DNA of 64,000 nt from Gerris lacustris (Eukaryota; Arthropoda; Insecta; Hemiptera; Gerridae): contig OX578284.1 in NCBI GenBank assembly GCA_951217055.1, forward strand, positions 27,926,187-27,990,186. The letters are read 5' to 3'. How positions within the stretch are numbered: position 1 is the first letter of the stretch; the number at the start of each line of letters is the position of its first letter. Positions 48,563-61,426 of this stretch are shown piece by piece. The notes beneath the pieces were generated by a model. It was not told where the DNA came from, made no database searches, and saw only the letters and a program-made list of their open reading frames with translations. The position numbers and the translations under genes were made by a program.

Positions 48563-49386
48563 CGTTTACTCCGAGTTGACTCACCGAAAAGATGACTACT
48601 AGCGGTTAAAATCCGGCTTTATACAAAGAAGTTAATTGTTATTATTGTCCTTGAACCCAGTTGTAAGTACCAAACTTAAAATTGGAGTTGAGATTTAAAG
48701 AAGTGCTGAAAAAAAACAAAGAATTCCATAGTACTTATTAAGGGACTTATTTATTGGATTGATGATGACTGAATAAATATATTTTAATTGTTCTATATTA
48801 ATTAGGCTTGGATTTTTAGGAGTGTTTTAAGTATCGAACTCACCGTTCCGTTAAGTGTTCTTACTTAAAAAGTAATGGTGTGCATACAACATTAATAACT
48901 AAAAATAGTATTTTTAATCAGTGCTAATTTAAAACAACCCTTTTTATCTTGAGAAAATTAATCATGTGTGAAATATCAGTATCTAATTTAACACTATCTT
49001 CTTTGTTTGCAAGGAAAAGGAGAATTAATAACCTCTTTATAACCCTCTACTATTTCATATTAATGATATTAACAATACGTTACAAGGTAGCTACACTGTC
49101 TATAATAACACGGAACAAGGGGTGGATTTTACTGGCTTAAACACTAGTTTAGATAACATTAATGGTTTCACCTTAGTGCCTTGACTCTATCATAAACTAG
49201 AAATAATTTTGTATTGTAGATATTGTGAATTAATTATAATAGGAGAGGTATTGTAATGTCGCGCTATGTATACTTTGGTGTGTTATTATGTATGTACTAG
49301 GTTTCTTCCTTTAACGATCTCTCTATGAAAATATATTATATTGCATACCTTTTCTTAACTTCTTAGTATTTAATTACATTGTTCTG

Positions 49387-49465
49387 CGTCACCGATAATC
49401 TCAATGGTTAGGGTTAGAACATTGCGGTATTAACCCAGGGATGAATGGTTCGATTCCCGGCAATT
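49387..49465 (+). repeat. tRNA-like SINE head
   Basis: 'GATAATCTCAATGGTTAGGG' resembles a D arm/A box. 'GGTTCGATTCC' near 49450 is a perfect B box. A CT-rich stretch and an AT-rich tail follow, as in the 8.4-kb family. The acceptor ends do not pair, so it is not a tRNA gene. Confidence 0.55.
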
Positions 49466-50504
49466 TTATCATCATTTCTCCCTTCCTCTTTTATAATAAT
49501 ATTACTGACATTAATTGAAACAATGAAAATTGTTCATACTGGGTAAAAATCAAATAGTAAAAAGTTCATTATGAATCTAAACTAGCAAACGCTTTTTTTT
49601 CGCTAACGTTGCGATTTTTCTTTCTCATATCCATATCACGTCATTTTACTCCCCAGAGAAGCAAAACATTTCAATCAGAGCTCTTCATCGGATTCTGTTC
49701 GTGTTACATTCTTAATCTCACCCCACGATTTTTCATATCCTTGTTTTCTCTTTCTGTCTTCCTGCTTGTTTCTATCTTCCTTGCCTTCTGCTGCATTAAA
49801 GATTCCATTTTGAAGGTTGTCATGGAATGTGGTTCTGCTTTGATCTCAGGATGTGACCAATCAAGTTCTATTATCTTTGCTTTATTCGGTTTACATTGCT
49901 TGTAGCTAGTATTTTCTCAGTTGTGTTAATTGTTTACTGAGGTGGGAACTAACGTTCCAGCTTTCCCTTTTATAAAGAAAAGCCATCATTACATTCGAGC
50001 CAAACATTCTTAACTTAGTTTTCAACGAGATCTCTTTGGCATTGCGCATGTATTAGGGCCTATTGCCGCCTATTGGCCATTATTGGGTGGCTGCTACCGT
50101 TGCCTTCTTAATTTGGCTCCTACTGCCTTCGTCCATTTCACCCGTTGACGAAATTATTTTCCCCTAATAGCAGAAATTCTAAAATCTAATTTTTTTCCTA
50201 ATATACAGTGTATATGTTTACATAAGACTAAGTATTGCGATAGCGTTAAATTCAATTTTAAGATTTTGGTGGAGTCACTATGGTTTTAAAAACCCTTGAG
50301 TCCTTAAATATTTTTCCATAATGGCCATTCTGGTGGGCTGTGTTCACTACAGGTAAGTGAGCCTAACCCATTAGCAATGAGATTTGCTATACATGTTCCA
50401 TTGTTGGTTTTGGTATTATACATGGAGTCGCGATTGATAAATAAATTTTTGATCTAATCCCCAAAAACTCATAAGAACTTATTTTGATTATACATTTTTA
50501 GTTA

Positions 50505-50658
50505 TTTCTTTAGATTGTTACTCCCCTATGTTTTTTTACTAATACAAAAGACTCTGACTACATAAGTATTAAGACAAAGGGATGTTTAGTCCAATGGACT
50601 TTGGGACAAAGGAATATCACACTTCTACTTTTATAAGGGGAGTAACAGTCTAAGGAAG
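50505..50658. mobile_element. MITE-like element with 'CTTTAGATTGTTACTCCCC' ends
   Basis: Left end 'TCTTTAGATTGTTACTCCCC' and inverted right end 'TCCTTAGACTGTTACTCCCC', about 150 bp in total. Confidence 0.75.
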
Positions 50659-50672
50659 AACATTTCGTACAC

Positions 50673-50733
50673 CTTCTTTAGATTGTTACTCCCCCTCAAT
50701 TTTTTTTATATGGGGAGTAACAATCTAAAGAAG
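50673..50733. repeat. 61-bp perfect hairpin built from the same MITE ends
   Basis: Arms of 22 bases pair perfectly ('CTTCTTTAGATTGTTACTCC' plus CC) around a loop of about 17 bases. It lies 15 bases from the element at 50505-50658 and looks like a minimal version with almost no interior. Confidence 0.88.
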
Positions 50734-52199
50734 TGCCCATTTTTAAATTGTAGTTGTTTAAAGATTAATTTAACCATATAAATCACTATCCAAAGTATAG
50801 CACGAGTTTTTTTTCCATTATCACCACATGGTGACATAAGAATTATGTGTAACACGTAAATTCTTATAAGCGGAAAATTATACTCATGAAAACTAGCTTT
50901 AGCTAGCTGTAGTTCAACTTACTAGTCAGAATGAATATTTACCATGTTTTAAACACGGTTTAATGTTGTTTCATCATGTCAAGTTTATAGAGCTATGAGT
51001 ATAAAATCATAGTTATAAGCACCATTCCTATAAAAGGAGCGTCTAAGGCTACGTTGTGAAGGAAGCAGTCAAGATATGAGGCTACCTTAATCTCAAATAC
51101 TATAATCTTCCTCTCGCTCTCCGTCTTCCAAGTCTGTGATAACCGTATACTTGCCCTAGGGTATTAAGTACAATATAGCTGTAGGAGTGTTTTACCTATA
51201 CATTGAAAGAAAACTCTCATTGTTCATGAATATGATTTATTTATCGTTATAACACTTCTCATTGACGATACACATCTTTTGTTTAGTATTTTTATAATAA
51301 GTAAGAAAATCAATCTGAAATTATACCCTAAACAAGAAATAATTTTTTAAATATTTTTTTTTAATATATTATATACATATATCGTGTCATGGACTAATCA
51401 TAGCATGTTTTAATTTTCTTTTTATTAAGCCGTTTTATCATTTAAAGAAATATCTAAATATGTCATAAGCAATACCCATTTATAACAATTTTATTTTAGA
51501 TTTCCGCTGTTTCATAATATTACCTAACTCTTTAATTTAAAAAAATAATATAATTTTTGTTATGAAAATAAAATAATAATTGTCTTATAAATTATAAAAA
51601 TAAGTTCTTTTACCATTTTATACCTGAAGTTGTTTAATAATATTCAGTATGTACCTTAGAATTAAAGTATCGTGTCAAACTTTAATATATTTGTTTTAGA
51701 GGAAATGCAAAATAAAAGTCATTTTAGCCTTTTTAAAAATGTTAACTTAATTTGTAGGTGTGCTTTATTATCAAATAAAACCATTTTTATATCCATATTT
51801 AAGACTCCAAAACATACAATTTCAAGTACATGTTTTTTAATTTAAATGTATAAAAAAGAGAGTGTGTGTGATAGCGCGAAAAAGTTAGAAAAGTGTTTTA
51901 TAAAAAATTCTTACGTCTGTGCATATGCGTGGGACCTAATTACTCGGCCGACTTCGATGAAAATTGGCATACAGGTTAAGAAAATGTATCCAAAAATTAA
52001 TTTTAGTTCTAAATTTGGGGGCTCCTACAGGTTAAGGACGTCCAATTATGACGACGCTACTCAGTTCAGAACTCCAACCCGCACAAGTGCAGTAGTATCA
52101 TTAGCAAATATTTAAAACATCATTGATTTACTACATATAGTATTTATATGTATAAATGCCAAATACATACTACTCATTCATCCATCACCGTATCTCCAA
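50734..52199. other. Gene-free AT-rich stretch
   Basis: No gene recognised. 51900-52080 contains 'CTCGGCCGACTTCGATGAAA' and 'GGCATACAGGTTAAG', the style of arthropod intergenic repeats. A short frame here is not protein-like. Confidence 0.4.
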
Positions 52200-52530
52200 A
52201 ACGGCAATTAATAGCTTGACTGCTACAATTTTTTTATGGAGGTTCCCCTCACCCCCTAGGTGCTCACTTAGAAACAGTTTAACGATCCGCCATTAGGTCG
52301 TGTCGAAAAACAGATTGCACCAGCGATAACTGATTTTAAAAAATCTACTTCTTTGGTCCTTTGACTTTTTGTCGTACCTCCATCGGTTCTACCTTAAATA
52401 GAGCTAAATTTGATTTGTTTTTTTAAATTTACGACTTTTAGCTCTTATGGCGTCCACAATTATTGACCGATTATTAGTGATTGGGGTGCTTAAATCTCAT
52501 ACTAATTCTCTTTGAATCGAGTATTTATTA
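52200..52530 (+). repeat. Dispersed repeat family C, copy 3
   Basis: Shares 'TCGAAAAACAGATTGCACC', 'CTTAAATCTCATACTAAT' and 'CTCTTTGAATCGAGTATTTA' with the other two copies in the same order. Confidence 0.55.
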
Positions 52531-53020
52531 TTCTATTGATTTGTCCTTTTTACTCAGAAAAAATATTATTTATAAAGAACAAACAAATTTAAAAGTAAAT
52601 AAATATCTTCATATTTACTTTTTAACAAATAATGATTTTTATTAGCTTATTTTAAATATATTTATTTTATACTTATATTGTTTAAAATAGGTGTAAAGAA
52701 AAGATATAGAAGAAAGAAAAAAAAAAAAATATTAAAATATGAAGTTTGTTTTATTTACATCAATTCAAAGGGTTAAAGATAAACAAGTATGTTTGATTTC
52801 GCATAAACACTCCTTATGGAACGTGGATGTAAACAATGTCTTCTCCCACTCCTTCGACTTTCCTCTACTCAGTACTAGCAGTCGAATGGTGCGCATATCT
52901 CTTAGTCTTGTCTTAAACTACCTACATTTATTAAGGTACAATATTATTTTTATGTTAACTACCTATTTGTTTAATTCTGTTTATTATCACATTATTATTA
53001 TTATAGGATTTGTTTTTTGA

Positions 53021-54119
53021 AAAGCTATATTAAGTAAATGTTTTAGTTTATTTAAATTAATGTTTTAGTTATGTTGTGAGTTTGTAGATGTTATAATAAA
53101 GTCTTTCAACGAGTTCAAATCATTTCTAAACATGGTTTACTTTTTTATGTGATATAGCTTAATTTGTATTTACAATTATTTCGTCTAAACCTTTAACTGG
53201 TATATATGTTCCAAATAATTTATAGTAGCTACTATTAATTAATAAAATGCGTTGATATATGTTCTATCTTTATTATTATTTTTTATATATCTATATTATA
53301 AAGAAGACTGTCCTGGGTGGGGTATGTACGTCTTTTATACGAACCTACATTTTTATTCCGATCTTAATGAAAATTTGCACTCTTGATCTTCAAAACAAGG
53401 AGAAGGGCACTGTCAACATAAGATTACTAAAATTAAATTTTGGTAAAAGGGGTCTGGGGAACAAAAGTCAAAGTAATATATACCCTTCTTGGTGCCCCCA
53501 TTGTCCTTCATTATTGAAATGCTCTTAAAAATATTTTGTAATGTAAAAGTGGTTGATGGGTAAAATTGGAGATCTATTTTTTTTAGCTGTTAACAAGTGA
53601 TCTTTTTATAGGTTATAAATAAAATAGAAAACTTATTAACATTTTTTTTATTCTTATCAAGATAGGTATTGTTTTTCATTATTTCGAAAAAAAAAAAAAA
53701 AATCACAAAGGTTTGGCTTGGTCAAATTTTTTGGGGAAAAATCAAAAATATCTTAACACAACGCTGTATTCTAGATTGAGGAAACAGTTTCGTTTTAATG
53801 GCGGCTCTTTTTTAATTCTGCCTTCCATATGCTGAATCTTAAGTTGTCCGTTAGCTTCGGCGTGAGTCATATTGAGCTCCGTATTATCTTCTTCTTTTTT
53901 TTTTTGTTTGGTCTTTAGGAAAAGAAAACGCCCTCTTTAGTGATATTTCGACCACTCCTTGGGTCATTCTCAAGCTAGAAACAGAATTGATTAAATATAC
54001 TAATTACCATACATGTATTCCGATTTGGATTTCTTTCCATACATTGGGTTGGGATTTGTCTTGCCTATACAGACGATTACCCAGTCTCAGATAATGCGAA
54101 AGATAACGTAAATAATAAT

Positions 54120-54124
<5 letters not shown>
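53021..54124. other. Mostly unrecognised; weak LINE/Penelope-like trace
   Basis: 53935-53985 reads on the minus strand 'TTGAGAATGACCCAAGGAGT' followed by 'GGTCGAAATATCACT', a phrase I associate with invertebrate retroelement tails. This is too short to classify. Confidence 0.25.

Positions 54125-54212
<88 letters not shown>
54125..54212. repeat. (TA)n microsatellite
   Basis: About 88 bases of uninterrupted TA repeat. Confidence 0.97.
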
Positions 54213-54214
<2 letters not shown>

Positions 54215-54350
54215 CTATATTTATTTAATTACTATGATTTCCGATCTATGAATCCAACTAACCTATTTTCCAGAATACTAGACCCAATTTCCAGATCATT
54301 TGATAATTATATTCAAACATAATGTATATTAAATTAAATTAGTTAAATAA

Positions 54351-54351
<1 letters not shown>

Positions 54352-54424
<73 letters not shown>
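54352..54424. repeat. (TA)n microsatellite
   Basis: About 73 bases of TA repeat with one TG substitution near 54365. Confidence 0.97.
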
Positions 54425-54429
<5 letters not shown>

Positions 54430-55125
54430 AAATATTTTTTATGTATATATTTAAATATATTTACATTTCTAATTTAATTAAAACGCTGGAAACTGCAAAC
54501 GCGATAAACTCAGAACAATGATTTTATTTTATTAATTCATCTTTTCAGTACTTAATTTTGATTATTATATTGTTTATAGCAATTTTGTTTTAAGCTATAC
54601 TTATCATTGAATTTCTTAATTTCATGGTCATTCAATATTTGGTGTGTAATTTAGAGATGGCTTTTAAAACAGATTTATTAAGCTAATGAAGAAGATCCAT
54701 TACTATCATTTCACATACTTCAGTTTTCCACAACTCCACATAATTTATTATAGTGCTTCGCGTATTATTGGAACTCATTTATGCGTTTTTGTATGTGACC
54801 AACATTTTCCCCAAAATGAGAATGAGTGATGAGAATTTCAATGTTATATACTCAATAATGGATGAATAAATAGTGGCGCTTGTGTTATGCAATACCTCCT
54901 GGAATCTCGAGTATTTGTCCTTTCAGAACTGGAATTCTACTAGTTTAACTCATGTTCTGATATTTTAATTATATCTAATCTGCAATACTACTGTACATAC
55001 AAGTATCGTACTACTGTGTATATATATTAGGTGACCATGCACTGCACAACATCTTATTATCTTCTATATTTTTCTATATGGTGAATTTGATTTCTATGAT
55101 TTAAATTAAAATTGATTTGTTTCAG

Positions 55126-55192
55126 GACATCCAAATGTAATCTTGGCTAATATTTCAAGACTATTCCTGTCCATCGAGCCTGCATAAGAATC
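55126..55192 (+). other. Candidate 67-bp internal exon
   Basis: Bounded by an acceptor 'TTGATTTGTTTCAG' and a consensus donor 'ATC/GTAAGTAAT'. It is locally less AT-rich than its flanks. One frame reads 'HPNVILANISRLFLSIEPA' then TAA, so it would be a terminal-coding or untranslated exon. There is no neighbouring exon to join it to. Confidence 0.25.
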
Positions 55193-56527
55193 GTAAGTAA
55201 TTTTATTTTTTTATTTATTTTTTTAAATAATATATATATCGAAAAACGCAAGTATAATAAATCATACTTTAAAAGAAAAGGTAAAGGAACAAAAGATTGT
55301 GGTTAAAAATGCAAAGTTAATTGATTGTAAAGGTGAAAGAAAATTAATTAGTTATTATTATTCAGCTAGGACTTAGATGGTAGAGTTTTCACCTTAAAGG
55401 GAATAATCAATCATATTTGACGAATAGTTTAAACTTCAAAAAATAAACTTTAAAATAAATTGTTATTTACTCGCTTTAGAGGTAAAAAACCTGTAAGTGT
55501 GGAATTTCCATAATGGCACAAATGTTGAGATGAACCTGTGTGGCCAACTTTCGTCTATTCGGTCAATTTTGATGCCAGTTAGGGTTAGAAAGACACATAA
55601 TCTTTTAAAATTCTAAGTTTCTGACATGAAAAACCAACTAAGGTCGTTCACTTGTACTTTATTGATACTCTGATACTACTCTTATTACTGTGCTTTAGTC
55701 AAGTATGAGACGCGAGAAAGCTGTATTCCGTACGAATTGGCAGAATTTTTAACAATAAACAAATCAGTTTTATTCATTCTATTGATTATATCAATATTTT
55801 ATAGCTTCTATTGATAGCGAGTATGAATGAATTTTGTATTGATTTGTACGAGTATGCTTTGTCAATGATGTAGTGGATTACCAGATGTGATAGTTCGGGG
55901 CTTTTTTCCTAAACATTTTCGCAATCAATTGGGGTATCTTAATATTTTATGGCTTTTGTGAACGTTGTTTAAATTCTTCGAATATATTTATATATTCATT
56001 TCAGAGTTAATTTATCTTCCTCTTCGTTCAATGCAAATTATTCTAATGTCTTTGGAAAATTTAAGATCATTTTCCCCGACTAAACATTCACTTAATTAAC
56101 CGACTTTAAATTGCGTTTTAAATTTAGTGGTATTCTCCTCATTAGCGTCGACTGAAATTTATGTTCAGACGTTTCAAGACATTTGAGTAGAAAATAGAGG
56201 TAGTTGAGTAAATTCTTGAAACTACCAAGAATTCAGATAGGAAGAGTTTATTTGAGCTGAGATAGACAAGAAAATAGCTCACTTAGCTTAGCTCAAGACT
56301 CTCTAAGACTGCTGAGAATCCGCTAATTGACAATTAAGTACTCGAATCTACCCCTTGCTTTAACTGGTCTAGGACTGCTTTGTTTTACCTTATCAGGCTG
56401 CAGTGTCTTCATCTACTTTTAAATACCATCTTTAGCTTTACTTTCTTCTACGAAAGACCTACTTTTTCTAATGTTATATTCTCTACTAGGGACAACTGCA
56501 TTTCCTTAGAAATAAATGGTGTAATTA
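55193..56527. other. Gene-free stretch
   Basis: Nothing recognised beyond short frames. Confidence 0.45.
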
Positions 56528-57003
56528 GTACGTTTCCATGATGGTTGAATACGGATTGAATCCTGATTTGGGATTTGACAAGTTAGGTGTTTCCATGAGT
56601 GGTATTGAATCCGTATTCAGTACGTTTTCAATACACTATTCAACAATAATAAATAATTTTGTAACTTTCATCTTTTATAACCAGGTTTTTTTTTGTTTTT
56701 AAAACCAAAACTAAGAATGACAAAGGTTTTTTTTTTATTAAATGGAGTGTGTTGTTTTGACAGATTTGATTAGTTTCACCAGAAAAACTGCTAGGGGCGC
56801 TTTCATTCACACTCGGTGCATGCTAGGATTGAGTTCAGGTGTTTCCATGAAACTCGAGCCAGATACGATCCCAGATTTTAGTGTATCGTGTTTGGATCTA
56901 AATCATATTCAATCCGTATTGAATCTAGGTTTCCATGGTCAATTTGGATCCAAAGACTATTCAACCCGTATTCAATCCGAATTGAAACATCACGAAAACG
57001 TAG
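56528..57003. mobile_element. 476-bp MITE inserted at TA, imperfect 45-bp inverted ends
   Basis: Left 'GTACGTTTCCATGATGG' and right (minus strand) 'CTACGTTTTCGTGATG' continue into 'TTGAATACGGATTGAAT' against 'AATTCGGATTGAATACGG'. Both sides are flanked by TA. The motif 'GTTTCCATG' recurs inside at about 56589 and 56840, and 'CAATCCGTATTGAAT' near 56910. The 97-residue frame at 56742-57035 lies within it and runs out of its end, so it is not a gene. Confidence 0.78.
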
Positions 57004-57694
57004 TAAATGTTCAATGGCTTTATTATTTAATTTAATTACTTCTAGAGGCTGAAATAACGTTAATTATATTAGCGGAATTAAATGTCTTCTTAATCTTTTT
57101 TTAATTTTTATATTAAAAGTACAAAGTCTGACGATTTCTTCCTTTTGATTACTTACAGCCCTAAGTGTTTTATACCAATTACAGTACAAGCCAGTTTTTT
57201 GTTTTAGTTTGCTATGTTAAAATTTTATCATGGGTTTCCAGTTTCTGTTCAAGTTGATAAAAGTTAAACTTAAAAATAGAATTTCGTAGTTTTTCTGAAG
57301 TTAGTAATTGAGTCATTTGATTAGAAATAGAGAAAGGTTTATCTTAAAGAGCATTATCTTTAGATGGCCTCTATTGGTTGAAAGCCGACATTGTATAAAA
57401 AAATTACTGTTAGCGGAGAAACTCCTTTTTCATTTCCTACATTTGTGTACACTTGTAATCACATGGCTAAAAAAACAAGGTTTGTTTACGCCTAAAATCT
57501 TCTTATTCACATTCCGTTCCCCATCTTCAATGCAATAAGTAGCAATGTTAAAGCCATCTATAACCACCCTTTAGTCTAAAGCTGCTATCCACTTACAGAT
57601 GAGTTAAAAAGCGTTCCGTGCTATTAAGGGAATATTTGATGTATGTATATCCAGCCAAGCCTAAGTCGGTCCTTTTTTTATGAGGGGGTACCGA

Positions 57695-57775
57695 CGCAGC
57701 TAAGTAATTAGCGTACTTGCAACTCGCGTGAATCCTAAGCCTTAACACCGATATATTTGGTGAGTTCGATTCCGA
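57695..57775 (+). repeat. tRNA-like SINE head
   Basis: 'CAGCTAAGTAATTAGCG' resembles an A box/D arm. 'GAGTTCGATTCC' (57762-57773) is a B box. 'AATCCTAAGCC' between them matches 46.48 kb. It does not fold as a complete tRNA. Confidence 0.5.
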
Positions 57776-59414
57776 AAGAGGTTAGGCATTTTTCACACTA
57801 ATGATCATCTAGATGAGTAGAGTAAGTGTTGATCAGACGTAAGTGCAACAGCAAATGAACTGTTTGCTGCTATCATTCTGGTTGTTCAGTGACTAATTTC
57901 ATTAACAGTGTACCTTAGTCTTTCCTTAGCATTGTTGAAAAATGTGCTTAAAATGTCTATAACGCCGTCTATCTATTCAATTATTTGAATTAAGTTTGCT
58001 TGACGACAGGATAAAGGCTAGTTTGTTATTTGCATTTATATTTTATTATACGTTATTATTATTATTTTAATAACCCTAAAGCTAGAATCAATGTCTTAAA
58101 GGTAGATTCAATATTCATATTTTTTTTTTTTTTTTTTTAAATCTATTCTAAGATAAAATCCATTTTTATTTTTCTTTAAAAGTAAAGTGAAACTTAAAAA
58201 ACCATTAGTAACCCATTAAAAAAGTAATTAAAAAATCCCCAATTTTTTTCTCGCTTTTCTACACTTGTAAAAACTAATTTTTATTTTTAACTTTATCTCC
58301 AAAAAGAAGAAGAAGTAAAGATTGGGAAGGGAAGGTGAATCAAGATTAAATTCTTGTAATTATAACTTAAGAAACATTTTTGTTTTTAAAAATCCATTTA
58401 ACACCTTCAACTTTCGTTTTTTATATATTAAAGTTAGAAAGCATCCTTTTTTTCGGTAGAATAATTAGACATGGTTTTTTTAATTATTATATTGAGCTAC
58501 AGCTTTTGGATAGGTTTTTTTAGTAGCTAAGTTTATAAAAAAAAAGAAACCAGTAATGAATAAACAAAAAGGGTGTTTTTGTGATGGATGTTTGAAGTAA
58601 ATGAATTTATCATTCAGATTTAATTTAGGAGAGATTAGAAAAAAGTAAGTAAAATTAATAAGGAGAGAAAACTTTAATCACATTAAGCCATACTTTTTTT
58701 TTGGTTTAAGTAAATTTTTAATTAAATGTGGCATTAGGAAGAAGTAAACTCGATCTTATATCTTTAATAGGACCTCTTTAATTAATTAAGTTTATTCAGA
58801 TAAACAGTCCTTTTTGGTTTTTTAAAGAGTAATCGTATCATGAGAAGGGGAAGACCTTGTTTTAATTAGTATTTCTGTCTTAGTTTTGGTTTTTCAAAAG
58901 TAATATTATTCAGAATCTTATCTCAACCTCGCAAGTCCTTTGGGAATCTAAAAACCAGGAAGGAATGGCAATGTCATGAAAAGGATTCGAAAATGACCTC
59001 AAGGAAAATTTCCCTTAAGATAACTAAGACCAAGATTCGTTATCAAATTCTATAGGTTTTTGTTTCTGTTTTAAGAAATCCTATTTCAAATTTAAAAGAT
59101 GAACAATTCTGATTTTCTCTTGCTCAGTAATACTGATAAAAATTAAAAATATAAATTTATTTAAAAAAAAAAAAAATATATATAGGAAATCTTTATTATG
59201 TAAACTACATTCATTAACAAAACAAAAACTTATCATAAATGAAGCCATGATTTGGGAATTTTATGGAATTAAATCGGAAAGTTTTGATATTTGGCAAATA
59301 ATTTTTTATTAATTGAAAATGATCCTATCAAAAGCCTTAAAGGTGGGAGCTATAGCCGCCATCTTGGAAAGTATGTCCAATTTTTTCTGTTTTCCGCAAA
59401 TATATGAAAAAACA
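57776..59414. other. Gene-free AT-rich stretch
   Basis: T-runs near 58120 and A-rich intervals. No gene or clear element. Confidence 0.5.
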
Positions 59415-59989
59415 TTTGGTTTACTTAAAGAATAGGCCAAGAGCGTTAGCTCAAATTGCGTTAGCTTCAAATTTCGAAGCTATAGCTCTGCGAAGTGCGA
59501 CATATTCCTGCACCCGCGTGAGATGGGAGTTTTTCTACTCCACGAATCGCACGCGGCACCGGTAAAATCGAGTTTCAATATAGATTCAAACCACGGGGTA
59601 CATTATTTATTATCGAGGGTCAATGTATTTTTCGTTTGGAAATTGAAAAAAATGTCGCACTTCGCAGAGCTATAGCTTCAAAACTATTTGACTTGAGCGT
59701 ATTATAACATTGAACCTTTTTTGTTGACAATTTAAAGTCCTACAAATTTTATAATATCTATTTTTGTCGTATCATCGATGAGAACGATGATATTGGCCAA
59801 AAACCGAATTTCGTTCCCTTTTCTTCAAAATGGCGGCCAAAGCAAACCTCCCTCGAGGGGGAAAAAATAATATGTTTATCAGGGGACCAAAATAAAGCCA
59901 TAAACCAAAATTCAGCTTTATCGGAATTTTTTCCCGTTAATGGCCTTTTTTGAGCTAACGCTCTTGGCCTATTCTTTAAGTAAACCAAA
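59415..59989. mobile_element. 575-bp MITE with 41-bp perfect ends and a nested 27-bp inverted repeat
   Basis: Outer arms 59415-59455 and 59949-59989 are perfectly complementary over 41 bases ('TTTGGTTTACTTAAAGAATA...'). Inner arms 59476-59502 and 59653-59679 are perfectly complementary over 27 bases ('GAAGCTATAGCTCTGCGAAG...'). A weaker pair around 'CACCCGCGTG' and 'CGCACGCGG' sits inside those. The minus-strand frame 59758-59988 is wholly inside it. Target duplication not determined. Confidence 0.9.
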
Positions 59990-61331
59990 ATAAGTTTTTG
60001 CTTTTAGTGAGTTACAACGAAACTTAATGCAACTTACGAAAACATTATTAGGCCATCGAATATTGAAAATGAGAAAATTTCGTATAATGTATTCTGTACT
60101 TCTACAAGTACTAATATTTGACTATTTTCAAAGGAAAGTTTATTAAACGTATAAATAATTATGACTAGAGAGATTGGTAGAACATAACAAAAAGTAACAC
60201 AAAGTAATGTAAGCACACATTACACTAGTTAAGTATACATACACGCAAAGTAACACAACGAGTTACACAATAATCAGATTATGTGTCAGTTTTTTTTTAA
60301 GTACAAACTATTAAAACTACTTTAACCATAAAAATGCAAATTATAACTACAGATTAACAGGTAACTAAATATTGAACTTCAGATACCGAAAACTGGACTC
60401 TTAAAACGTATTTTTTTCTCTTTATTTATTTGGATATTTTACGGGCGTCGGACTCCTTCGGTCATTACTTTGCCTTTACTTAATAGGAGTACTCGTATGA
60501 GTTAGTTTTAAAAATGTATTCTTCAAAAATATTAAATAAATTAATATATTTTATTGCTTTATAGTATGTTGCCTTTAACTTAAAAGATTATTTTCCTCCT
60601 TCAACCAAATCAGCTATTAGCTGTGGCCTGTCTAAAAATATTACTTATTTATTAAATTTAGCTGCTTTATCTCTAAAAAGCAATTTAATATAGTTTCTGT
60701 ATAAATATTGAACTTATTCAAAAGTTAATAAAATATATATTTTATTTTTACCCTACAATATTTTAAAGTTATTAGTTTCGTTATTAATTTTAAATATGGT
60801 TTAATAAAATGGTTACATTTTGTTTATGTTTAAATTGTTTTCACTATGAGGGTCTGTATAGTTGAGACTACACTGTAATAGCTTTAAGTAGCTAACATTT
60901 TAAGTAATACGAAAGTATAATAGTAAGAAAACTACATACCTAAATTATGCGCATAAGTGAAACTTATAGTTTCACTTCTAAGTAATTGGATATAAAAAAG
61001 CTTACATTTATTAAAACCGACTTTTTTTCAACCTTTCTTTAGTGCTTTTTAAAGTTGACTTAAAAGAATCTCCCCCCTTACTTATTCTAGTGTTTAAATA
61101 ATTAGTTTGAAATTGCTGTGTGATAATGAAAAATATAACGTACATCTATTTTTATAAAAAGTACATTTCATTTTGATAAAAGAATTATTTTATTAAAAAT
61201 TGATAAATGGATTTCGCATAGAAGATAAATATTAATCAATGCGAAAATCTGTCACAGTGACAAGTAAATGGTTAATTAGAGATCTATAATTTAACAGCAC
61301 GCTGCACCCAAATTGTTTAGTTAAAGACTTA
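59990..61331. other. Gene-free AT-rich stretch
   Basis: Nothing recognised. 60206-60280 has a few short imperfect GTAACACAA repeats. Confidence 0.45.
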
Positions 61332-61334
61332 TTA

Positions 61335-61425
<91 letters not shown>
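61332..61425. repeat. (TA)n microsatellite
   Basis: About 94 bases of TA repeat with one phase slip at its left edge. Confidence 0.97.

Positions 61426-61426
<1 letters not shown>

Noticed and set aside
49609..49905. 98-residue frame with a hydrophobic segment
   Set aside because: No recognisable domain, no splice or homology support, and hydrophobic runs are expected from T-rich DNA.
50300..50360. Exon ending at CACTACAG/GTAAGTGAG
   Set aside because: A perfect donor, but I found no matching acceptor or protein-like frame upstream.
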